A stretch of 64,000 nucleotides of DNA, taken from NCBI RefSeq assembly GCF_030812675.1, contig NZ_JAUSTE010000006.1:1-64000 (forward strand). The letters are read 5' to 3'. The position numbers and the translations under genes were made by a program. Shown here in pieces: positions 50,461 through 57,941 of this stretch. Numbering within the stretch: position 1 is the stretch's first letter; each line of letters opens with the position of its first letter. The notes beneath the pieces are model-generated. The model was not told the origin of the DNA. It ran no database searches and worked only from the letters and a program-made list of their open reading frames with translations. Source of the stretch: Sinomonas atrocyanea (lineage in GTDB: Bacteria; Actinomycetota; Actinomycetes; Actinomycetales; Micrococcaceae).

Positions 50461-50544
50461 AGGTGACCTCCAGAAGGTGACCTCCAGAAGGTGATCCTCA
50501 GGTGGTGACCCTCAGGAGGTGACTCCCAGGAGGTGACCTTCAGC
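50461..50544. repeat. six tandem 14-bp repeats upstream of the polyketide synthase
   Basis: Consecutive units: AGGTGACCTCCAGA twice, AGGTGATCCTCAGG, TGGTGACCCTCAGG, AGGTGACTCCCAGG, AGGTGACCTTCAGC. They lie between the App1 stop (50570) and the synthase start (50400), in its likely promoter region. The unit is the same as at 47906-47947, so the two arrays bracket the synthase-monooxygenase operon. Confidence 0.85.
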
Positions 50545-50569
50545 CGGTAGGGGCCTCGTCAGGGCCGGG

Positions 50570-51739
50570 TCAGAGGACGCCGGCGGACTCGAGCTGCTGG
50601 GCGAGCCCCGCGCCGTCGGGCGCCGAGGCCCAGGTGAGGCCGGGGCGGGAGGCGCCCCCCGCGGCGTCGTGCGTGGTGCCGCCCGAGAAGACCGCCTGGC
50701 TGGCCGAGAGCTCCCGGATCGCGACCGCGGCCACGGAGTCGGGGTGCTCTGCGGCGAATTCGGCGTAGATGGACTCGTCGTGCTGGCCGTTGTCGCCCAC
50801 GAGGAGCCAGCGGATGCCCGGGAACTCCGCGGCGAGGCGCTCGAGGTTCTCCCGCTTGTGGTCCCGGCCCGAGCGGAACCAGCGCTCCGGAGTCATCCCC
50901 CAGTCCGTGAGCAGGAGCGGGCCCGCCGGGTACAGATTGCGGCCCAGGAACCGCTGGAGCGTGGGCGCAGCGTTCCACGGACCGGTGGAGAGGTAGACGA
51001 CCGGCGCCTCCGGGTGCTCGGTCGCAAGCCGGTCCAGCAGCACCGCCATGCCCGGCGTGGGCGTGCGCGCCCGCTCGCTGAGCACGAAGGTGTTCCACAG
51101 GGCGAGGAACGGCCGCGGGAGGGCGGTGACCATGACGGTGTCGTCGATGTCGGAGACGATCCCGAAGCCTGCCCCCGGCTCGACCACGAGCACCTGCGCC
51201 ACGTCCGGCTCGGCGCCGTCCGCACTCATCCGCACCTCGTGCCAGCCCGGCTCGAGCTCCACGTCCACGAGCGCGTCGACCACCCCGCCGGCGTCGGCAT
51301 GCACGACGGCGCGCGTCACCCCGATCTCTACCGTCACCTCGGCGTGCTGGATCGGCACGGAGGTGAACGAGACCCAGCCGCGGAAGTTGTTGAACGCGTC
51401 CGACTCCCCGTGGAGCCCCGGCCTCGAGTACATGACGCGGCCGAGCACCCGCACCCGCCGGGTGGACCCGTACCCGCGGTAGGCGACCACCTGGGCCACG
51501 TAGTCCCCCCGCTGGGCCTGGCGGGTGCGCAGGTCGTTCCACCTTTGCGCGACGCGCTGCGCGAGGCGGAATAGCGGCTTGAGGCGGGGCGAGGCTCCTG
51601 CGCACTCCGGGACCGGCGCAGCGGCGATGGGCCGTGCTGCGGGGGCAGTGGCGGTGGCGGGCGCCCCGCCGCTGGGCCCGGCGCCGCCGGTGCGGGGGCC
51701 GTCCGGGCCGGAGACGGCGTGGGCGTGCTGCGCGGTCAT
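50570..51739 (-). CDS. App1-family (DUF2183) phosphatase
   Basis: 389-residue HAD-like phosphatase domain protein related to yeast phosphatidate phosphatase App1. GFGIVSDIDDTVMVTALPRP contains the DxDxT catalytic motif (about residue 210), VVYLSTGPWNAAPTLQRFL and DHKRENLERLAAEFPGIRWLLVGDNGQHD give the later HAD motifs. N-terminal 60 residues are Ala/Pro-rich. Near the C-terminus GTTHDAAGGASRPG is coded by a degenerate repeat copy. ATG 51739 chosen over 51832, which adds unlikely sequence. Lipid phosphatase activity is a family inference. Confidence 0.9.
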   Translation of the reverse strand: MTAQHAHAVSGPDGPRTGGAGPSGGAPATATAPAARPIAAAPVPECAGASPRLKPLFRLAQRVAQRWNDLRTRQAQRGDYVAQVVAYRGYGSTRRVRVLGRVMYSRPGLHGESDAFNNFRGWVSFTSVPIQHAEVTVEIGVTRAVVHADAGGVVDALVDVELEPGWHEVRMSADGAEPDVAQVLVVEPGAGFGIVSDIDDTVMVTALPRPFLALWNTFVLSERARTPTPGMAVLLDRLATEHPEAPVVYLSTGPWNAAPTLQRFLGRNLYPAGPLLLTDWGMTPERWFRSGRDHKRENLERLAAEFPGIRWLLVGDNGQHDESIYAEFAAEHPDSVAAVAIRELSASQAVFSGGTTHDAAGGASRPGLTWASAPDGAGLAQQLESAGVL

Positions 51740-51858
51740 GGTCCAACTCTCCCACGAGGGTGGGGGCCGCATCACATCGGGCCGCCCCGTGCGGCAGCCC
51801 CGTGTCCGCGGCCCGGCCCGGATCCGCTGCAACGGGGACGCCGGGCGGGGGCTCCTGC

Positions 51859-53334
51859 TCAGACGCGCGCCAGCTGTTCGATGTCCTCGAGGAACGCTGC
51901 CGCGACCTCCTCGCTCACGGTCGTCTTCGTCTCGGCGATGGCCTCGAGGTAGTCCTGGGTGCTGGGCCCCCGGCGGGCCGGGGCGGCCGCGGAGCCGGAG
52001 CCTTCGGGGGTACCCCCGGGCCTCGGCTCCTGATCCGGCGCGGAGCCGCCGGCGAGGTCAGCGCCGCCGGAGGGCAGGCCGGCGTCGTGCGCGAGGTCCC
52101 CGGCGTCGCGGTGGACGGCCCCGCCTGCCGCGGGCGATCCCGCCATCCCCGCCACGGGCACCGGCTCCGGCACCGGCTCCGCGGCGTACACGGCCTTCTC
52201 GAGCGCGCGCTGCGACGCGGACCGTGCCGCGAACTCGATGTCCGCCGGCGAGAACCCCTCGGTGTGCGCCACGAGCTGCTCCACGTCCACCTCCGGCAGG
52301 ACCGCCTCGGGGATGAAGCGCTGCCACATGGCCCGGCGCGCCTCGGCGTCCGGGAGGCCGATCGGGATCACGTAGTCGAAGCGGCCGTGGCGCAGGAAGG
52401 CGGAGTCGAGGGCTCGGATGAAGTTGGTCGCGCACACGAGGAGGCGGCCGGGCTGCTCGCGGAACGCCGGGATGATCTTGAGCAACTCGTTGGTGACGCC
52501 CTGGTTGGGGCTCGGCGGGTCCCCGGCGCGGTGGGAAGCGATCTCCTCGACCTCGTCGAGGAACACCACCGCGTGCTCGAGCTCGGAGATCTCCAGGAAC
52601 GTGGTGCGGAGTGCCCCGGCGAGGCCCTCGGGCCCGGCGGCGAGCCGGGACGGGAACACCTCGACGAACGGCCATTCGAGGCGGGAGGCGATCGCCTTCG
52701 CGAACGTCGTCTTGCCCGTCCCGGGCGGGCCGAAGAGCACGACGGCGCGCGGGGGGACCACGCCGAACTCGTCCGCGAGCTCGGCCTGGGCCAGCGGGAG
52801 CACGAGCCGGCGCTCGAGGAGCTGCTTCTCCCGCTTCATGCCCGCGACCTTGTCCCACAGGTCGCGCGGGAGGACCCGGCCGCCCAGCTGGGCCAGGGGC
52901 TCGAGCTCGGTCCGCTGCACCGGGATCTGCCGCTCGAAGAAGCGCAGGTTCTGCACGTCCTTGAACCCGCGGGAGAGGAAGGCCTCGAGGCGGGTCTCGG
53001 TGTCCGGCATGAGCGCGGACAGCTTGGCCAGGCCCAGGGGCGCCATACGGTTCTCGAGGGCGGCGAGGAGCGCGGTGCCTATCCCACGGGAGCGCCACTC
53101 CGGGAGGGTCGCGAGGAACACGATCCAGCCCTGCTCGTGCGCTGCCCGGCCCACCGCGGCCCCGACCACGTCGTCGCCGTGCAGGGCCACGACGGCCACA
53201 TCCTTCTGGCAGCTCGCGAGGACCTCGGAGAGCGAGTACACCGGTTCGATGCCCGAGGCCGTCATCGCGCTCCAGAGGTGCAGGATCCCGTCCAGGTCCG
53301 AGGGGTGGAAGTCCCTGATCCGCCACGTGGTCAT
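51859..53334 (-). CDS. GNAT acetyltransferase fused to an AAA ATPase
   Basis: 491-residue two-domain protein. Residues 1-135 form a GNAT fold (acetyl-CoA loop RSRGIGTALLAAL at 81-93). Residues about 145-400 form an AAA module of the CDC48/FtsH kind: Walker A GPPGTGKTT (202-210), Walker B VVFLDEVEE (256-264), sensor CATNF and Arg-finger region LRHGRFDYVIP. A Gly/Pro/Ser-rich stretch at about 395-460 carries an exact repeat copy (HDAG) and a CGGGGGTACCCCCG palindrome before a final helix. It may be an AAA machine that senses or modifies proteins; targets are unknown. Confidence 0.9.
   Translation of the reverse strand: MTTWRIRDFHPSDLDGILHLWSAMTASGIEPVYSLSEVLASCQKDVAVVALHGDDVVGAAVGRAAHEQGWIVFLATLPEWRSRGIGTALLAALENRMAPLGLAKLSALMPDTETRLEAFLSRGFKDVQNLRFFERQIPVQRTELEPLAQLGGRVLPRDLWDKVAGMKREKQLLERRLVLPLAQAELADEFGVVPPRAVVLFGPPGTGKTTFAKAIASRLEWPFVEVFPSRLAAGPEGLAGALRTTFLEISELEHAVVFLDEVEEIASHRAGDPPSPNQGVTNELLKIIPAFREQPGRLLVCATNFIRALDSAFLRHGRFDYVIPIGLPDAEARRAMWQRFIPEAVLPEVDVEQLVAHTEGFSPADIEFAARSASQRALEKAVYAAEPVPEPVPVAGMAGSPAAGGAVHRDAGDLAHDAGLPSGGADLAGGSAPDQEPRPGGTPEGSGSAAAPARRGPSTQDYLEAIAETKTTVSEEVAAAFLEDIEQLARV
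52005..52092. repeat. repeat-rich linker inside the GNAT-AAA gene
   Basis: Contains the perfect 14-bp palindrome CGGGGGTACCCCCG (52005-52018) and an exact repeat core CCGGCGTCGTGCGC (52079-52092). Codes for the disordered linker between the AAA domain and the C-terminal helix. Confidence 0.6.
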
Positions 53335-53526
53335 CGCCGGTGCTCCTTCGCTCCGCGGGCCCCTTCTCGGCCGCTGGGGCGAGTCTATCGACGGCACGTG
53401 GCGGGGAGGTTGCACGGGCGGAGAGGTTGCACGGGCGGGGTCCGCTCCTGCCCCCGTGGGCCCGCGTTGCCTCGGCGACGAGGCGGCATCCAGTCGGCGA
53501 CCAGACTGCTCTGGCAGGATCCGTGC

Positions 53527-53898
53527 ATGAGCATCGTGAAGATCAACGCCATCACCGTTCCCGCCGACTCCGGCGACGAGCTTGCCCGCCGCTTCGCTGC
53601 CCGCGCCGGGGCGGTGGACGGCCAGCCCGGCTTCGAGGGCTTCGAACTGCTGCAGCCGACCGACGGCCGGAACGTCTGGCTCGTCGTGACGCGCTGGGCC
53701 GACGAGGACAGCTTCGAGGCGTGGAAGAACTCGGCCTCGTTCGGGCGCGGACACGGCCGGCCCGAGGGTGCGGGCGCGGGTGCAGGTGCCGAGGGCGCAG
53801 CGGGCGCAGAGGCAGGCGCCGAGGGCGGGGAGCGCCAGCGCCCGGTGGGCATGTCCGCCGAGCTGTGGAGCTTCGTGCCCGCGGACCTCGGCCGGTAG
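53527..53898 (+). CDS. antibiotic biosynthesis monooxygenase domain protein, MhuD/IsdG-like haem oxygenase
   Basis: 123-residue dimeric alpha-beta barrel protein. MSIVKINAITVPADSGDELARRF and VWLVVTRWADEDSFEAWKNS match actinobacterial haem-degrading monooxygenases, with the haem-site Asn in KINAI; the His in GRGHGRP may be the haem ligand. A Gly/Ala/Glu-rich insert of about 30 residues after that His lengthens it beyond the usual ~105. A -10-like CAGGAT six bases before the ATG suggests leaderless expression. Role in iron release from haem is inferred. Confidence 0.85.
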   Translation: MSIVKINAITVPADSGDELARRFAARAGAVDGQPGFEGFELLQPTDGRNVWLVVTRWADEDSFEAWKNSASFGRGHGRPEGAGAGAGAEGAAGAEAGAEGGERQRPVGMSAELWSFVPADLGR

Positions 53899-53927
53899 GC
53901 CGGCTCCGCCGAACAGTCGCTCGGAAG

Positions 53928-53987
53928 GCCCTGCGTTTCGGTCAGAGCCCCCGTCTGCAGCCGGAGATTCTGACCGAAGGGCAGGGC
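53928..53987. terminator. bidirectional terminator hairpin
   Basis: CCCTGCGTTTCGGTCAGA (53929-53946) pairs with TCTGACCGAAGGGCAGGG (53969-53986) at 16 of 18 positions, 22-base loop, between convergent genes ending at 53898 and 54094. Confidence 0.7.
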
Positions 53988-54093
53988 GCTTTCCTTCAGC
54001 CGGGCGCGGGCCCCGCGCGCCGGACGGCTCCGCGCGCCGAGCGGCTCCAGCCCGGCAGCCCCGCCGCCCGGCCGCGCCTCAGGGGCGCCCGCC

Positions 54094-55287
54094 TCAGCTG
54101 TGCCGGCGACGCAGTGCGAGGGCGAGCACCGCGGCCACCGCGGCCGCCACCGTCATGATCACCGCCATCGGCACGGCAGTCCGGTCTCCGGCGAGCCCGG
54201 ACAGCGGCGACACGATCGCGCCGAACACGAACTGGACGGCCCCGAGCACGGCTGATCCGCTGCCCGAGACGTGCCGCACGGCGTCGAGGGCCAGTGCGGA
54301 GGAGTTGCCCATGAGGAAGCCCACGCTCGTCACCGCGCACCAGATCGGGATCGCGAGGAGCCATCGCGGCACGGGCGCGAGTGCGAGCGCGAGGATGGCC
54401 ACGCAGAAGAGCAGCAGCAGTGGCGCCGCCACGCCCACGATCCGCTGCGCCGGAATGCGCTTGACCAGCCGGGACGAGATGTACCCGGCAGCGATGAGCC
54501 CGGCGGCGTTGAGCCCGAAGAGCGCCCCGTACGCGAGCGGCGGCAGGCCCATCACCACCTGGTACACGAACGGCGAGGCGGGGATGTAGGACATCATCGC
54601 GGCGAACGAGGTCGCGAAGAGCCCCGCGTACCCGAGGTACCGGGGCACCCTGAACAGCTGGGCGAGGCCGCCGAGGATGCCGTGCTCCCCGCGGGACTCG
54701 GGTGGGAGCGTCTCGCGGACCACGGACGAGACGCTGAGCATCATGAGCGCGAACAGCCCGGCGAGGGTCCACATGATCCCGCGCCACCCGATGGGCCCCT
54801 CGAGCAGCGCCCCGAGCGACGGCGCCACCGCCGGCGCCACGCCGTTGACGGTCATGAGGAGGCTGAGGGTGCGGGCCGTCTCCGACCCGCGGGTGAGGTC
54901 CACGATGATGGCCCGGGCGATCACGATCCCGGCAGCGCCGAACAGCCCCTGCCCGAGCCGGGCGGCGATGAGCACCTCGAGGTTGGGCGCGAGCGCGGCC
55001 GCGACCGAGGAGAGGATCGCGCCGACGTTCCCGATGAGCAGCGGCCTGAGCCGGCCGAACTTGTCCGAGATCGAGCCGAACGCGAGCTGCCCCGCCGCCA
55101 TCCCGAGCAGGAACCCCGTGAGCGTGAGCTGCACGCCGGAGGCCGTTGCGGCGAACTCCTGCTGCACGCGCGGGAAGCTCGGCAGGTACAGATCGGTCGA
55201 GAGCGGCGCAGTCATGGACAGGAACGCGAGGACCAGCAGCCACGGCGCGCTGATCCCCTCGCTGCGGTTCAGCGGTTTCGGGGGCAT
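54094..55287 (-). CDS. Bcr/CflA-type MFS drug exporter
   Basis: 397-residue, 12-helix drug:H+ antiporter. STDLYLPSFP is the Bcr/CflA helix 1 motif, GSISDKFGRLRPLLIG the loop 2-3 signature, and VNGVAPAVAPSLGALL motif C on helix 5. Starts MPPKPLNRSEGISAPWLLVL. Stands alone between a terminator and an SGNH hydrolase stop. Substrates of the family include bicyclomycin, chloramphenicol and sulfonamides; nothing here fixes one. Confidence 0.91.
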   Translation of the reverse strand: MPPKPLNRSEGISAPWLLVLAFLSMTAPLSTDLYLPSFPRVQQEFAATASGVQLTLTGFLLGMAAGQLAFGSISDKFGRLRPLLIGNVGAILSSVAAALAPNLEVLIAARLGQGLFGAAGIVIARAIIVDLTRGSETARTLSLLMTVNGVAPAVAPSLGALLEGPIGWRGIMWTLAGLFALMMLSVSSVVRETLPPESRGEHGILGGLAQLFRVPRYLGYAGLFATSFAAMMSYIPASPFVYQVVMGLPPLAYGALFGLNAAGLIAAGYISSRLVKRIPAQRIVGVAAPLLLLFCVAILALALAPVPRWLLAIPIWCAVTSVGFLMGNSSALALDAVRHVSGSGSAVLGAVQFVFGAIVSPLSGLAGDRTAVPMAVIMTVAAAVAAVLALALRRRHS

Positions 55288-55402
55288 GGCACGGCGATGG
55301 TTGAGACGTCAGGCACCCGCCCAGACTACGCGCCCGGCACGTACGACGCCGCCCCCGCGCCTCCCGCGTGACGCCGCCTCCCGCGCGGGTCGGCCGCTGG
55401 CG

Positions 55403-56263
55403 CTAGGGCGCCTTCTGGGCCCAGCCCGGCGTGCCTTCGAGCACCTCGGGATGCTCCTCGGCGTAGCGGCGGAGGCCGCCCTTGCGGGGGACCTTCACCG
55501 GGTCGGGCCAGCGGGGGGACAGGTCGTCACCGAGGGTCACGCCGCGGATCTTCCGACCGATGAGGGGCACGACCCAGTCGCCGAGCCACGCCCTCTGGGC
55601 TGCGACCCACTCGCGCGGGCCGCGCCGCATCCGGGGCTCGCGCCCGCGCTGCTTCGCGCTCTGGGGGTACCCGAGCTGGTCGACCACCTGGCGGGCGAGG
55701 AACTTGTGGCCGGCCTTGGACATGTGGAGGCGATCGGTGTCCCACATCCTCCGGTCGGCATACTCGTCGAAGCACCAGTAGTCCACGAGGACGGCGCCGA
55801 GCTCGCGCGCGAGGCCCCGGACGCGCTCGTTGTACTGCCAGTTCCGGTGCTTGAGCGGCTCGAGCAGGGGGTTGACCTTCACGTCGTACCCCGTGAACAG
55901 CACCAGGGTCGCCCCGGTCGCGGCGAGCTGGCGCACGAGGTCCTCGTACTGCCCGAGCAGCTGGTCCATGTCGGTGCCGAGGTCGAGGATGTCGTTGCCG
56001 CCCGCGTAGAGGGTCACGAGCGTCGGCTCCATGGCCAGCGCCGGCGCGAGCTGGTCCGCGACGATCTGCCGCAGCCGCTTCGACCGGACAGCGAGGTTGG
56101 CGTACTCCCAGCCCTTCTCGGCCTTGGCGAGCTTCTCGGCCACCCGGTCGGCCCATCCGCGCACGCCATTGGGTAGGGCAGGGTTCCAGTCCCCCACGCC
56201 TTCGGTGAAGGAGTCGCCCAGGGCGACGAACCTCTTCCGGTTCCCGCGCACACTGCCTGCCAC
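55403..56263 (-). CDS. SGNH/GDSL-family hydrolase
   Basis: 286-residue paralogue of the hydrolase at 42742. Nucleophile block FVALGDSFTEGVGD, YAGGNDIL and TDRLHMSKAGHKFLA are all present. It is longer by about 30 residues with a basic C-terminus. No signal peptide. Preceded by a repeat-bearing gap next to the LCP gene. Esterase activity likely; substrate unknown. Confidence 0.9.
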   Translation of the reverse strand: MAGSVRGNRKRFVALGDSFTEGVGDWNPALPNGVRGWADRVAEKLAKAEKGWEYANLAVRSKRLRQIVADQLAPALAMEPTLVTLYAGGNDILDLGTDMDQLLGQYEDLVRQLAATGATLVLFTGYDVKVNPLLEPLKHRNWQYNERVRGLARELGAVLVDYWCFDEYADRRMWDTDRLHMSKAGHKFLARQVVDQLGYPQSAKQRGREPRMRRGPREWVAAQRAWLGDWVVPLIGRKIRGVTLGDDLSPRWPDPVKVPRKGGLRRYAEEHPEVLEGTPGWAQKAP

Positions 56264-56334
56264 CCGGCGAGCCTAGGGCCGGCGTGCTACCGGCGGCCGA
56301 CGGGAGGGTGAACGCGAGGCAACGGCCACAGACG

Positions 56335-56396
56335 TGATTCCTCAACCCGACGGAAGTGACCCCTCAACCCGACGACGGAGGTGACCCCTCGGCCCG
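56335..56396. repeat. imperfect direct repeats downstream of the LCP gene
   Basis: CTCAACCCGACG appears twice, each followed by a GGAAGTGACCCC or GGAGGTGACCCC stretch, giving units of about 21-25 bases. The AGGTGACCCC part resembles the 14-bp unit of the arrays at 47906 and 50461. Confidence 0.5.
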
Positions 56397-57824
56397 TCAC
56401 TTGACGCAGGGGACCCCGCCGCCGACGAGGGCGTCGGACCAGTCGCCGGCGTTGAACGTCGAGGACGGCGACGGCGACGCGGCCGCCGGCGGAGCCTGCC
56501 CGGACGCGGGCTGCCCGGCCTGCCCCTGGGCACCAGACCCCTGCCCGGCCGGCGTCTGGCCCGTGGACGAGTCCTGTCCAGCGCCAGACCCCTGCGCGCC
56601 AGATCCCTGGGTGCCCGCGCCGTCCGAGGACCCCGCAGCCGGGGCCGCCGGCGCCGGCCGCGCGGGCTGGGCAGCGGCCGAGGACGCGGGTGCCGGCTTG
56701 GGGTTCAGCAGGTCGGCGACCTGGGCCTGGATGGCCTGCTTGTCCACGATGTTCACAGACTCGCCGGTGTCGCTCGTGCCGAACTGGACGATCGGCAGGG
56801 TCACGAACTTCGTCTTGTTCTCGGTCAGCTGCTTGGCCTTGAGGCCGAAGTCGATGAGGTTCAGGCCTTGGTCCACGGCGATCTTGTCCTTGAGGGCATC
56901 GAGGATCCCGGTGACCCTGCCGAGGTCCGTGAACGTGCCCTTCTGCTTGAGCTGGGTCGCGAGCGAGGAGATGAATGCCTGCTGGCGGCGCGAGCGGTCG
57001 AGGTCGCTCAGCGCCACCCCGGAGCCCGAGGTGTCGCGCCGCTGCCGGACGAACGCCACCGCCTGCTGGGCGTTGATCTGCTGGACGCCAGCCTTGAAGT
57101 CGGCCCCCGAGTAGGAGTCCTGCGTGGCCTCCTGGAGGCACACCGTGATGGGGGCGACCGCCTTCGCGACGGAGAGGAAGGCGGCCATGGTGACCTCGGC
57201 GAAGTGGTCGATCCTGATGTTCAGGAAGTTCTCGACGGTGGAGATCTCCGCCTTGCGGCCGGCGTCCCTGGCGGCCTGGTAGATCTCGTCCTGGCTCTTG
57301 CCGTTGGGGCTGGCGGCGAACTCGCGCATGGCCTGGTCCATCGCGTAGCCGTAGGCCTGCTTGACCTTGCCCTGCTGGATGCCGTCGGGCGAGCCCGCGA
57401 GGTCCACATAGTCGTCGCGGGGGACGGAGATGATCGTGGCCCGGCTGCCGTCCTTGGGCACGTGCAGGACCATGAGGACGTTGCTGTTGTAGCCGCCGTC
57501 GTCCGAGCTGCCCGAGTGGAGCGCGTCGTACTCCTCCTGGCTCAGTGGCTTGCCGTTCTCGTCGAGGCGCGAGTCCAGCCCCATGAGGAGGATGTTGACG
57601 TCCTGGTCCAGGCCCTTGCCGCCGGTCAGGGCGTCCGAGCGCCGGATCCCGTTCTCGAAGCCGAAGTAGGTGGCCGCCGCCCACACTCCCGCCCCGAGGA
57701 CGAGCGCGACCGCGACGACCCCGGCGAGCACGGCCGCGCGGCGGCGGCGGTAGGTCCACCGGCGGTCGTACGCGAGCGACTTCTGGTACAGGTTGCGGAA
57801 GGACGCGTCCTCGGGTCGGCGCAT
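56397..57824 (-). CDS. LytR-CpsA-Psr (LCP) family cell-wall glycopolymer ligase
   Basis: 475-residue LCP protein. A basic cytoplasmic start, one membrane helix (AVLAGVVAVALVLGAGVWAA, about 30-50) and an extracellular LCP domain. ILLMGLDSRLDENG, ATIISVPRDDYVDL (conserved Arg/Asp for pyrophosphate), KVKQAYGYAM and FAFVRQRRDTSG-like segments are family blocks. These enzymes transfer polyprenyl-phosphate-linked polymers to peptidoglycan. The C-terminal ~110 residues are Gly/Ser/Ala/Pro/Gln-rich, probably crossing the wall. It takes the place where jetD would be expected after jetC. Confidence 0.92.
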   Translation of the reverse strand: MRRPEDASFRNLYQKSLAYDRRWTYRRRRAAVLAGVVAVALVLGAGVWAAATYFGFENGIRRSDALTGGKGLDQDVNILLMGLDSRLDENGKPLSQEEYDALHSGSSDDGGYNSNVLMVLHVPKDGSRATIISVPRDDYVDLAGSPDGIQQGKVKQAYGYAMDQAMREFAASPNGKSQDEIYQAARDAGRKAEISTVENFLNIRIDHFAEVTMAAFLSVAKAVAPITVCLQEATQDSYSGADFKAGVQQINAQQAVAFVRQRRDTSGSGVALSDLDRSRRQQAFISSLATQLKQKGTFTDLGRVTGILDALKDKIAVDQGLNLIDFGLKAKQLTENKTKFVTLPIVQFGTSDTGESVNIVDKQAIQAQVADLLNPKPAPASSAAAQPARPAPAAPAAGSSDGAGTQGSGAQGSGAGQDSSTGQTPAGQGSGAQGQAGQPASGQAPPAAASPSPSSTFNAGDWSDALVGGGVPCVK

Positions 57825-57925
57825 GCGGGGTACCTCTCGGTGGACTCGGGGCGCGCCCAGCCCGGACGCGCCCCCACGCTAGCGCCGGAGCCTCAACGGC
57901 AGCTGGAAGCGCGCCGGGGCGGCAG

Positions 57926-57941
57926 CGGGCCAAGCGGCCCG
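57926..57941 (-). terminator. hairpin directly after jetC
   Basis: CGGGCC-AAGC-GGCCCG, ending on the base next to the jetC stop codon. It suggests that the jetABC transcript ends here and that no fourth gene has been read through. Six base pairs only. Confidence 0.45.

Noticed and set aside
50461-50544. CRISPR array
   Set aside because: Units are 14 bp and contiguous without unique spacers, and no cas genes are present.
47888-50544. Transposon or integron cassette
   Set aside because: No transposase, integrase, attC-like site or target duplication could be found; only the matching short arrays hint at cassette boundaries.
57825-57941. Remnant of jetD downstream of jetC
   Set aside because: Only about 117 bases separate jetC from the LCP gene and no nuclease-like reading frame is visible.
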